Positions 31,506 to 39,341 of a stretch of DNA of 64,000 bases are shown piece by piece. The number at the start of each line of letters is the position of its first letter. The first letter of the stretch is position 1. Location of the stretch: the IMG/VR virus record IMGVR_UViG_3300020185_000013, positions 1 to 64,000 of that record, one strand, 5' to 3'. The position numbers and the translations under genes were made by a program. A model generated the notes under the pieces. The model was not told the DNA's origin. It was given only the letters and a program-made list of their open reading frames with translations, and searched no databases. The DNA comes from a virus.

Positions 31506-32212
31506 TGGAGACCATAAGAGAGTTATATCGTGATAACGTTAGAGACTCTCACTGGATTGGTGAGGTAGTTAATAACGAGGATCCTCTTCTAAATGGAAGA
31601 TGTAGGGTAAAGGTGTTTGGTAAATTCGACCTTTTACCAGAAGAGGCTATTCCATGGGCAACTCCAATGAATCGTGATCAGGTAGGTGCACACTCAGTTC
31701 CTAGGGTTGGCGACATTGTAGCCATTCGTTTCGATAATGGTAACATATACCACCCAGAGTATTGGTTCCAGGTGGATCAGAATAGTGCCCTTAAGAGTGA
31801 GGTACTTGAGAATTCTGAAACTCCTCAAAATGTAATTTCACTCGTTTACGACGACGAAAGAAACTTAAGAATATACCACTCACCTGAAGACGGATTAGTT
31901 GTAACATCTGGAGAGTCTAATACTGAGGCTCCAATGTTAAGATTTAGTCCAGAAGGAGAGATCTTTATTAATTCAGACAATATCTTTATTGCTGAAAGTG
32001 GGACAGATGATTCTGAACCAGCAGTTCGTGGAGAAACACTATCAAAGCTTCTACAAAAAATGCTTGATTTTATTACAACACATACACACACTTCACCAAC
32101 AGGACCAACAACGCCTCCACTGCCTCCTGTTTCAATACAGGGTAAAGCACTAAAGAGTCAACTTGGTCAAAATTCAGGAGAGGGTAAAATTAAACAGAAA
32201 TCAACACCTTAA
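31505..32212 (+). CDS. 5: Baseplate central spike protein (gp5 OB-fold type, no lysozyme)
   Basis: The 235-residue protein begins with an OB fold (HWIGEVVNNEDPLLNGRCRV ... AIPWATPM ... VPRVGDIVAIRF), the gp5/VgrG base domain. It continues with a beta-prism-like repeat (LRIYHSPEDGLVVTS, MLRFSPEGEIFINSDNIFI), then THTHTSPTGPTTPPLPPV, a typical spike tail. Unlike T4 gp5 it lacks the lysozyme domain, so wall digestion must come from another protein. Confidence 0.85.
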   Translation: METIRELYRDNVRDSHWIGEVVNNEDPLLNGRCRVKVFGKFDLLPEEAIPWATPMNRDQVGAHSVPRVGDIVAIRFDNGNIYHPEYWFQVDQNSALKSEVLENSETPQNVISLVYDDERNLRIYHSPEDGLVVTSGESNTEAPMLRFSPEGEIFINSDNIFIAESGTDDSEPAVRGETLSKLLQKMLDFITTHTHTSPTGPTTPPLPPVSIQGKALKSQLGQNSGEGKIKQKSTP

Positions 32213-32213
32213 A

Positions 32214-33311
32214 ATGGCAGATCAAAAAACAGGAGATGATACAGGGGTAGGTACACTTAACGATGGGAATAGTGGAGCACCGACCGGAGCACCTTCTACG
32301 CCTTCATTCGGTGGCGGTGGAGGAATACCAACTCCAACCGGAACTCCAGGCGGCTCTGGAACTCCAGGCGGCTCTGGAACACCGGCAGGTACTGGAACAC
32401 CGGCAGGTACTGGAACACCAACAGGTACTGGTGGAAACCCAGGTTCTACTGCAACTGCTTCACCACCAAGTCCATTTCCCCCAGGATCTAATTTAAGCGC
32501 AGCACTTGATTCTTTTCTAAATAAAGGTGGAGATGGTTTACCTTCATATGAAGATGTCGTCGGTATTTTTATTGCAACTAAAGTTGGAATGAATGAAATT
32601 AAAAGACAAAATCCTCAAATTGCAGATGCTGACTTTAAGGTTGAAATTGATAGTTTAAAAGATTACTATATGAATGGTGCTGGAAAAGAGGCACTCGAAG
32701 GAAAATATAAAGACTTAAAAGCATCTCTTGGAAAGGCAAAAGAAATAGCAATTAAACTTCCGATTATAGCAACTCAAGCAATTGCAAGTTCAGTTCTTCC
32801 AGGTACGATAGGTATTGGAGTTCCTAACTTTGCAAAAATGGCGCTAGACCTAAAAGTAAGTACCGGTCAAATTAAAGAGGTTATTAATGACTTTTTAGTA
32901 ACAGTTGCGACAGTATTAAAACTTGCAGGTCAACTTGGTATTTCTAATAGCGGTCCAATTAAGCAACTTGGCAATATTGCTCGACCGCTTTTAAAATCGG
33001 CTCAAAAAATGGACAATGCTGAAAAGAAAGCAGATGCAAAAGAGGAAGAAGCAAATAACCCACAGCCTCCGTTTAAATATGTTATTGGTGATGAAACATT
33101 TACTGAAGCAAGCATTGAAGAACTCTTACAAAAGGAAGAGTTTTCTTATATTACTGGATGGCCACTTTCCGATACAAACATCAGTTCAATGAATGCCCAA
33201 TACAGTACCTTAATTAAATATGGTAATGGAGAAGTTGCAGACCAATTGTTAAAAGAATTAAATGTACTTAAAGCATATGATGCGTGGTATCGAGAAAACC
33301 ACAGTAATTAA
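32214..33311 (+). CDS. Virion protein with Gly/Thr/Pro repeat and helical body
   Basis: The 365-residue protein opens with about 100 residues of low complexity (repeats of GTPGGS and GTPAGT), then an Ala/Lys/Leu-rich body (KEIAIKLPIIATQAIASS, LVTVATVLKLAGQLG) and a Lys/Glu linker. The ATG at 32214 follows the spike stop; an in-frame start at 32163 would overlap the spike gene by 50 bp and is rejected. Possibly a baseplate or tail-associated protein; not recognised. Confidence 0.65.
   Translation: MADQKTGDDTGVGTLNDGNSGAPTGAPSTPSFGGGGGIPTPTGTPGGSGTPGGSGTPAGTGTPAGTGTPTGTGGNPGSTATASPPSPFPPGSNLSAALDSFLNKGGDGLPSYEDVVGIFIATKVGMNEIKRQNPQIADADFKVEIDSLKDYYMNGAGKEALEGKYKDLKASLGKAKEIAIKLPIIATQAIASSVLPGTIGIGVPNFAKMALDLKVSTGQIKEVINDFLVTVATVLKLAGQLGISNSGPIKQLGNIARPLLKSAQKMDNAEKKADAKEEEANNPQPPFKYVIGDETFTEASIEELLQKEEFSYITGWPLSDTNISSMNAQYSTLIKYGNGEVADQLLKELNVLKAYDAWYRENHSN
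32335..32442 (+). repeat. 18-bp imperfect tandem repeats
   Basis: About six units of the type GGAACTCCAGGCGGCTCT or GGAACACCGGCAGGTACT encode GTPGGS/GTPAGT. Two adjacent pairs are identical, indicating recent slippage or expansion. Confidence 0.85.
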
Positions 33312-33313
33312 CG

Positions 33314-33323
33314 AATATATACT
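33314..33323 (+). promoter_or_regulatory. Late-type AATATATA promoter motif
   Basis: AATATATACT 27 bp before the ATG of the S1-domain gene. Confidence 0.5.
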
Positions 33324-33350
33324 TAGTCTCACTTTTTAATTTAAAAATAA

Positions 33351-34640
33351 ATGTCAGAAAACAAAAGAAAGCGCCTAACCAAGCCAATGGCTGGTGAAGC
33401 AATCGTAGAAGAAACAGTAACTGTTGAATCTAACGAAGAAAGAGTAGAAGAAGAATCTTGGTTAAATGAAGATGGAACATTTAACTGGGATGGCTACGAA
33501 TCAACGTGTATTACTAACACTCGAAAACCAAATCCACACATCAAAACTAATGGTAAAGACAGAGTATTCTGTAGAGAACCATATGCCCAAAAACATTACG
33601 ATATTTATGCTGGACATGAAAGTGTTCAAAACATGCGAGTGCATGTAAATGTTGGCGACATCGTTGATGGTAGAGTATATGCAGTTTCTTCAGAATGGAT
33701 GACGCTTGATGTAGATTATCGCGAGATGATTTACGTTAAGTTATCAAAAGAACCTGCACACATACTTGAGGACTACAAACCAGGTGATGAGGTATCAGTA
33801 TTAATCACAAGCGACGGATACGATACTGCAAGTAACAATGCTCACATTACTGGATCTGTTTCGGGTGGTATGAAGCAAAGAGTCTTTAGAGACCTACAAT
33901 CCGGAGTTGATACTGCAGATACTGCATGGGTTGGTAGAGTTAGCCACATGATTGAGAATGGTGGTTATATCGTAGCTATTCAAGGTGTTGAGTGTTTTAT
34001 GCCAGGTTCATTAGCTGGAATTAATAAACTACATGACTTTGAATCTATTATTGGACAAGAAATGTATGTTGTTCCAGTGTCGTTCTCACCAGAAAGAGGT
34101 ACAATCGTAGTTTCTCACCGTAAGTATTTACAAGCAATGATTCCAACCGAGATTCAGAATCTTAAAGCTGCAATCGAAGATAATCATTTAGGTGAAGTAA
34201 CAGGTACTGCTAAATATGGAGTCTTTGTTGAGTTTAATACTTGTCTAACTGGTATGATTCACGTTAATGATTTAGATGAAGAAACAATGAAGAAATTCAA
34301 GGCAAGAGAAATCAAGCCCGGAGATTCAATTAGTTTCTGGATTAAAGACATCATTAGTAACACGAAGATTACACTAAGCCAAAAAGCTGAATCAATTGAT
34401 AATCCATGGTCAGATGTTGACAAAAAGTTCAAAGTACCATGTAATGTTGAAGCAACTGTAAAAACTAAAAAGGACTATGGTCTATTCATTAGCGTTGAAG
34501 AAGGTTTAGTTGGTTTATTGCATGTTAGCGAACTTGAAGATGGAATTATGGATCTATATAATCCAGGTGATAAAATTACCGTACAGATTAATAGAATCGA
34601 TAAGGCTGCTCAAAAGATCTTCCTTAAATTACCAGAATAA
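33351..34640 (+). CDS. Four-repeat S1-domain RNA-binding protein (ribosomal protein bS1-like)
   Basis: In this 429-residue protein, after an acidic N-terminal stretch, four S1/OB repeats can be placed at about 98-170, 190-257, 276-345 and 362-428. The last two are clearest: LGEVTGTAKYGVFVEFN ... GMIHVNDL and VEATVKTKKDYGLFISVEEG ... GLLHVSEL. Cellular bS1 has four to six such repeats and captures mRNA on the 30S subunit. A phage bS1-like protein could steer initiation or protect phage RNA (inference). It has its own promoter inside the tail gene block. Confidence 0.85.
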   Translation: MSENKRKRLTKPMAGEAIVEETVTVESNEERVEEESWLNEDGTFNWDGYESTCITNTRKPNPHIKTNGKDRVFCREPYAQKHYDIYAGHESVQNMRVHVNVGDIVDGRVYAVSSEWMTLDVDYREMIYVKLSKEPAHILEDYKPGDEVSVLITSDGYDTASNNAHITGSVSGGMKQRVFRDLQSGVDTADTAWVGRVSHMIENGGYIVAIQGVECFMPGSLAGINKLHDFESIIGQEMYVVPVSFSPERGTIVVSHRKYLQAMIPTEIQNLKAAIEDNHLGEVTGTAKYGVFVEFNTCLTGMIHVNDLDEETMKKFKAREIKPGDSISFWIKDIISNTKITLSQKAESIDNPWSDVDKKFKVPCNVEATVKTKKDYGLFISVEEGLVGLLHVSELEDGIMDLYNPGDKITVQINRIDKAAQKIFLKLPE

Positions 34641-34660
34641 TTTAACACATCTCTGAATGT

Positions 34661-34670
34661 GATATATACT
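34661..34670 (+). promoter_or_regulatory. Late-type GATATATA promoter motif
   Basis: GATATATACT 29 bp before the ATG at 34700. The surrounding 59-bp gap holds no gene. Confidence 0.52.
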
Positions 34671-34699
34671 TAATAAGTGTATAATATCATAATCAGTCG

Positions 34700-36010
34700 A
34701 TGCAGACATTAAATAGAAATTCTGATAAATTGTCAATCTTAAACGCCTCACAGATAGGTGTTGAGTTTGAATTTTATTCTAATCACGGCATAGAAGAAAC
34801 GAGAGATATGCTCAAAGTTCTTCTAGGTCGTGATATTCGTATAGAAACGAAGGCCCACTCTGACTTCCAACCAGACGATAAAACGTTTAAAATGGAACCA
34901 GATATGAGTGGTGGCAAAGGTCTAATCGAGCTGGTTACTGGCGCAGTTCCATACAGAAATGCAAGGATCATGATTATTAAGATGCTTGGATGGATTAGAG
35001 AAAATGGCTACACAACTGAAAGATCTTCAATTCACCTAAACCTTTCATTTCAGAAAGACTTCTTAGATGATAAGAATACCATTTCAAAAATGAACACCCT
35101 TAAGTTTATTCTTGAATTTAATGAAGATCAAGTTTACAAGCTTTTCCCAAATAGAAAAGATTCGATTTATGCTAAGTCGATTAAATGGGTAATGCCAAAG
35201 AATGAATCGTTTTATTTTGACGGTTCATTAATTTCTCAAATGAACTTTAACTTCCCAAATACTAAGTACTACGGAATAAACTTTGATAAGAAGATTAAAA
35301 ATTACTTAGAATTTAGATATATTGGAGGAAAAGATTACGAACACAAGCAAGATAGTATTTTGTATCTTGTTGATCGATTTATTGTTCAAACGTGGAAATC
35401 ATGTTCAGAACCTGAGTTCACTGAAACTAATAAAATCGAACTGAAGAAGATTCTTAATAAGAATTTACCACTTAGAGAAATACTCAGCAATTACACAAAC
35501 TTAAAGAAGCACTATCCAAGTATTGATGTTATGGTAGACTTACAAGAAGTAGATGCTGTGATTAGATTACAATGGGATCGAATTAAAAACAAAATAGTTT
35601 CTTTAATCTCACTTGGTGGTATGGTAGAGGGTATCATTAATTATGATTCTGATATTGGTCGAGTACAGGTTAAAGATGGAAAGTTTCCAGTATGCTATGA
35701 AATTGATGGAGTAGATTTAATTGATTGTCATGTAAATGGAAACGTTTTTAATTCAAACATGCATAACAGTGAGGTTACAAGATCAGTACTTAAAACATGT
35801 AATCTGTATAATGGCACTGAGGTTTCAGACTCTAAGATTGAATCTTCTTATGTACATGCAAGCTGTACTGCTAAGAACTGTTATGTGTTTGGTAGGGGTG
35901 GAATTTTTAAAGGTAAAATGATAGGTGGAATCTTCAGGGAAGGATTCATCGATGATAATACAAGATTTGACGAAACAGAAGTTGTCGTCAGTAAAAAAAT
36001 AAATTCGTAA
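34700..36010 (+). CDS. Amidoligase-like protein with C-terminal beta-helix-like repeats
   Basis: In this 436-residue protein, residues of about 15-250 resemble the amidoligase/glutamine-synthetase-like fold: IGVEFEFYSN, GLIELVTGAVPYRNARIM and TTERSSIHLNLSF carry the expected acidic and His positions. The C-terminal 90 residues (CHVNGNVFNSNMHNSEVT, LKTCNLYNGTEVSDSKI) are short repeats resembling a beta helix. Amidoligases form peptide or amide bonds. Why one lies among baseplate genes is unclear; it could be virion-bound and modify the cell envelope, or be structural. Confidence 0.58.
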   Translation: MQTLNRNSDKLSILNASQIGVEFEFYSNHGIEETRDMLKVLLGRDIRIETKAHSDFQPDDKTFKMEPDMSGGKGLIELVTGAVPYRNARIMIIKMLGWIRENGYTTERSSIHLNLSFQKDFLDDKNTISKMNTLKFILEFNEDQVYKLFPNRKDSIYAKSIKWVMPKNESFYFDGSLISQMNFNFPNTKYYGINFDKKIKNYLEFRYIGGKDYEHKQDSILYLVDRFIVQTWKSCSEPEFTETNKIELKKILNKNLPLREILSNYTNLKKHYPSIDVMVDLQEVDAVIRLQWDRIKNKIVSLISLGGMVEGIINYDSDIGRVQVKDGKFPVCYEIDGVDLIDCHVNGNVFNSNMHNSEVTRSVLKTCNLYNGTEVSDSKIESSYVHASCTAKNCYVFGRGGIFKGKMIGGIFREGFIDDNTRFDETEVVVSKKINS

Positions 36011-36011
36011 A

Positions 36012-36851
36012 ATGAGCGAAATTAGAAGTGGTACTAGTGGATTAAGCACTCCAAGAGATTTTGGAACAGACTGTGAAAATGCATTCTTAGATGAATTAGC
36101 AGACGATATCACTGGAGCATGTATGGTTCCAGTAAATCTTCCAACTAGAGAAATCATGAACATTATTAAAAGAGCTAGAAAATGGTTCTATAAGAACTAT
36201 GAATATTCGGTAAGAGAAAACTTCTTCCATATTCCACATAATGTTTTTGAAACTGAATACTTTAGAAAAAATAGATCGGTTTATTTACCAGACACGTCAA
36301 GTACTGGAGCAGGTCAAGTATTCTCAGTTTTTGGACTATGGGATCTTTCTAGTGGATGGAATGGTGGTGGATCTGGACTAGACATCAGATTTACATCATT
36401 AGGAGATTTTGGAATGGAAAGAATGATGTTTAAAGGAGCATATTCTGGTTCTGGTTCAGCTGATTTTGCAGAAAACCTACAGTACTATGTAGTTAATAGA
36501 TCTCTATTCGATCTTTCAAGACAAATCTTAGAAAACCCAATTACATTCTCATTCTCTCAATTAACTGGAGAACTTAAGTTTTTAGGAGACACTCCAAAGG
36601 GTGATGTAATTATTAATGTATATGAAACCATTGAAGATTGTGCACTATACAGCGATGAAATCTTCTTTAGATATTGCTCAGCAAGAATTAAACAGTCTCT
36701 AGGAGCTAAACTTGGAATCTTTAAGTTTGCACTTCCTGGAAATGTTGACTTTGATTATGACGCGATCAAATCAATGGGAGACGAAGAATTAGCAGAAATT
36801 AAAGAGGAAATCAAGGGCGACGAAGGAGTTGACTGGATGTTCCACGGCTAA
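36012..36851 (+). CDS. Virion structural protein, probable neck or baseplate
   Basis: Two hundred and seventy-nine residues, with REIMNIIKRARKWFYKNYEY near the start and IFFRYCSARIKQSLGAKLG plus a helical acidic C-terminus. The TAAAATG spacing couples it to the gene before. It lies next to gp25- and gp6-like genes. No confident family. Confidence 0.65.
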   Translation: MSEIRSGTSGLSTPRDFGTDCENAFLDELADDITGACMVPVNLPTREIMNIIKRARKWFYKNYEYSVRENFFHIPHNVFETEYFRKNRSVYLPDTSSTGAGQVFSVFGLWDLSSGWNGGGSGLDIRFTSLGDFGMERMMFKGAYSGSGSADFAENLQYYVVNRSLFDLSRQILENPITFSFSQLTGELKFLGDTPKGDVIINVYETIEDCALYSDEIFFRYCSARIKQSLGAKLGIFKFALPGNVDFDYDAIKSMGDEELAEIKEEIKGDEGVDWMFHG

Positions 36852-36867
36852 TTATAATAAATAGAAT

Positions 36868-37224
36868 ATGGAACTGTATATTAAGACCATTGGCGACCCC
36901 AATCATAATCCAACTGAAGTTCATTCAAAAAATGAAATTGACCAGTTGATTACGCAGATTGAAACTATCCTCTTCACTAATAAAGGAGAGGTCTTAGGGG
37001 ATTCTGATTTTGGTTGCAGTTTAAATGACCTACTATATGAACTTAATGCAAATGAGTTCGTTGTAAAAAATGAAATAGACAAACAAATAGCAAGATATTG
37101 TCCACTTGCTTCTAAATATAGAGTCGACGCTGAAGTTAATTTTATTAGAGGAGAGGTAAGAGACGAAGCATTTATTGACATTACAATCGATAGCCAATAT
37201 ATGATATCAGTGTCAAGTTTATAA
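36868..37224 (+). CDS. 25: Baseplate wedge protein gp25-like
   Basis: The 118-residue protein has the gp25/GpW-type core IETILFTNKGEVLGDSDFGC followed by SLNDLLYELNA and a C-terminal strand pair (EAFIDITIDSQYMI). gp25 links wedge to sheath and helps start sheath polymerisation. Length and position ahead of the gp6-like gene match other contractile tails. Confidence 0.88.
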   Translation: MELYIKTIGDPNHNPTEVHSKNEIDQLITQIETILFTNKGEVLGDSDFGCSLNDLLYELNANEFVVKNEIDKQIARYCPLASKYRVDAEVNFIRGEVRDEAFIDITIDSQYMISVSSL

Positions 37225-37239
37225 AAAATTAATTAGATA

Positions 37240-39069
37240 ATGGCCGAACAAAAATTTCTAAATAAGACGAGGATAATTGCTTCTCAGATCTTTGATGATA
37301 CTAGAACTTATATTTCTAGAATCTACAAAAGATCAGGCACTTTATTCACTAACGCTTCGCCCTTTGCTCAAATCCTGAGGGTTCTTTCAGAGATTTCTGA
37401 GCTATTATTATTCTATGTTGAAGATTCTACTGTAGAACAAAACATATACACAGCACAACAATCAGAATCAATCTATGGACTTGCTAGACTTGCTGGACAT
37501 GATGCAACTAGAGGATTTGCGGCTACTGGTGAACTTGCAATTAGAATCAACCCACAGTCAGGTGCCCTAACTAATTTAGCAGGAGATGGGATCTCGATTC
37601 CAGCAAACACTGAACTTAAATTTGATGCAAACGGACTTTCTTATATGCTAAGAACATCAAGAGATGCATTTAGAATTAATAAGAATCAAAGAGAACAAAT
37701 TAAAGTTGTTATTGTACAGGGTAGATCAGAAACTCAAAGTGTTACTGGTGATGGTGAATCATTTCAAAGTTACAATATTCAAACTGGAGGAACAACAGAT
37801 CATAACCTAGTAAAAGTATCGGTTAACGGAGAACAATGGACTAAATTCAATTCAGTTTATGAAATGAATGCCGGAGATAAAGGGTTTATTGTTAAAACTG
37901 GTATCAGTGGAGGTTTAGATGTTTACTTTGGTACTAATAATTTTGGTACAATTCCAGTTAATGGTTCTATTATTGATATTGAGTACATTATTCATGATGG
38001 GGCAAACGGTAATATTGAAGATGCTGAAGACTTAACAATTAAATGGATTGATGAAGGTCAAGATAGTGCCGGTAACTTTTATGACCTAAACGAAATCCTG
38101 TCAGTTGAAGTTACATCATCTCCGAAAATGGGAGCTGACCCAGAATCTACTGAGTTTACAAAGGTAATTGCACCACTTGCGTCAAAGTCATTTGTATTAG
38201 CAACTCCAGATAACTATGAGTACTTCCTATCAAGATATGGTATTTTCTCATATATTGATGCATACAATACCGCTGATGATGGTTATATCGACGATGACAA
38301 TGTAATCTATATTTTTGCAGTACCTGATATTAAGAGAAAACTTGCAAAGAATCAAGACTACTTCTCAATTCCACAGCAAGAAATGTTCTTTGACCAGAAT
38401 GAATATGATAAAATGACACAGGTTCTACAAGATAGTGGTCAAATGATGGTTACAACTGAAGTTAAATTTGTTAAACCACAGGTTAGAAAATATGCAATGG
38501 ATATTTCAGTTAGATATTTTGAAGGGTTTAGTAAAGAAAACATTGCAAATGATATTAGAGTAGCAATTTCTGAATACTTATTAAATATCACAAGAAGGGA
38601 TAAATTACCGAAGAGTGATATTATTTATATCCTAGAAGGAATTGAAGGGGTTGATGCAGTAAACGTTCAATTTAGAAGCGAAACTGAAGAAACTGCTAGA
38701 AGACTAGGTTACTATGAATCAGTTACAACTACAATTGCAGCACAGGAACCAGTAACGCTTGAAGATATTGGTAATGGTAAACAAAAGTACGTATTCTTTA
38801 AGAAAATTGAAGAGGTTACTAAAGTGAATGTTGCTGAAAATGATTCAATTCCAGCCGATATTGTAGGTCTAGATCAATGGGGTGATATTATCCTAGACAA
38901 AGAAGAAATTGCAGTATTCAGAGGAGGTTGGCAAGATCGCGATGGGGATGAAATCAAAGATGAGCCAGCAATTAATGAAGAATCATGTCTTTCTATAAAC
39001 TTCGATGGTACTCCAGTACCAAGAAAGATTTATACAAGAGTACAGACATCAAATAGAAAAGCACTATAA
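37240..39069 (+). CDS. 6: Baseplate wedge protein gp6 / baseplate J-like
   Basis: The 609-residue protein has the N-terminal segment EISELLLFYVEDSTVEQNIY and YGLARLAGHDATRGFAATGELAI, typical of baseplate J/gp6 proteins. A central beta region follows (FGTNNFGTIPVNGSIIDIEY), and then the C-terminal repeated strands. gp6 dimers form the iris of the inner baseplate. It overlaps the next start by one base. Confidence 0.85.
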   Translation: MAEQKFLNKTRIIASQIFDDTRTYISRIYKRSGTLFTNASPFAQILRVLSEISELLLFYVEDSTVEQNIYTAQQSESIYGLARLAGHDATRGFAATGELAIRINPQSGALTNLAGDGISIPANTELKFDANGLSYMLRTSRDAFRINKNQREQIKVVIVQGRSETQSVTGDGESFQSYNIQTGGTTDHNLVKVSVNGEQWTKFNSVYEMNAGDKGFIVKTGISGGLDVYFGTNNFGTIPVNGSIIDIEYIIHDGANGNIEDAEDLTIKWIDEGQDSAGNFYDLNEILSVEVTSSPKMGADPESTEFTKVIAPLASKSFVLATPDNYEYFLSRYGIFSYIDAYNTADDGYIDDDNVIYIFAVPDIKRKLAKNQDYFSIPQQEMFFDQNEYDKMTQVLQDSGQMMVTTEVKFVKPQVRKYAMDISVRYFEGFSKENIANDIRVAISEYLLNITRRDKLPKSDIIYILEGIEGVDAVNVQFRSETEETARRLGYYESVTTTIAAQEPVTLEDIGNGKQKYVFFKKIEEVTKVNVAENDSIPADIVGLDQWGDIILDKEEIAVFRGGWQDRDGDEIKDEPAINEESCLSINFDGTPVPRKIYTRVQTSNRKAL

Positions 39070-39341
39070 TGGAATCTTTATATAAAGGACTATTAAAATA
39101 TAAACTAAAGAAGCTTTATTCTAGCAGAAAAACTAGAAAGGATAATCGTTTAAACTTAGGTTATGATTACTCTGAAAGTTTGATGCAAAGAAACATGTCT
39201 TCTCATGTTCTGAGAAACCAGACAATAAGCGACTTTATTAGTTTTATTAATGATTATTTAATGAATCTAATCCGATCAATAAAGATGATGCAACAGTACA
39301 AAAACTATACTGTTAAAAAAGACGACACAAACGTTAAATAA
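39069..39341 (+). CDS. Small basic protein in baseplate operon
   Basis: Ninety residues, strongly basic at the start (GLLKYKLKKLYSSRKTRK) then helical (ISDFISFINDYLMNLIRS). Joined by TAATG overlaps to both neighbours, hence translated with them. Possibly a small baseplate linker; not recognised. Confidence 0.65.
   Translation: MESLYKGLLKYKLKKLYSSRKTRKDNRLNLGYDYSESLMQRNMSSHVLRNQTISDFISFINDYLMNLIRSIKMMQQYKNYTVKKDDTNVK

Noticed and set aside
32163-32213. Upstream start for the Gly/Thr/Pro protein
   Set aside because: It would overlap the spike gene by about 50 bp; the ATG at 32214 directly follows the spike stop.
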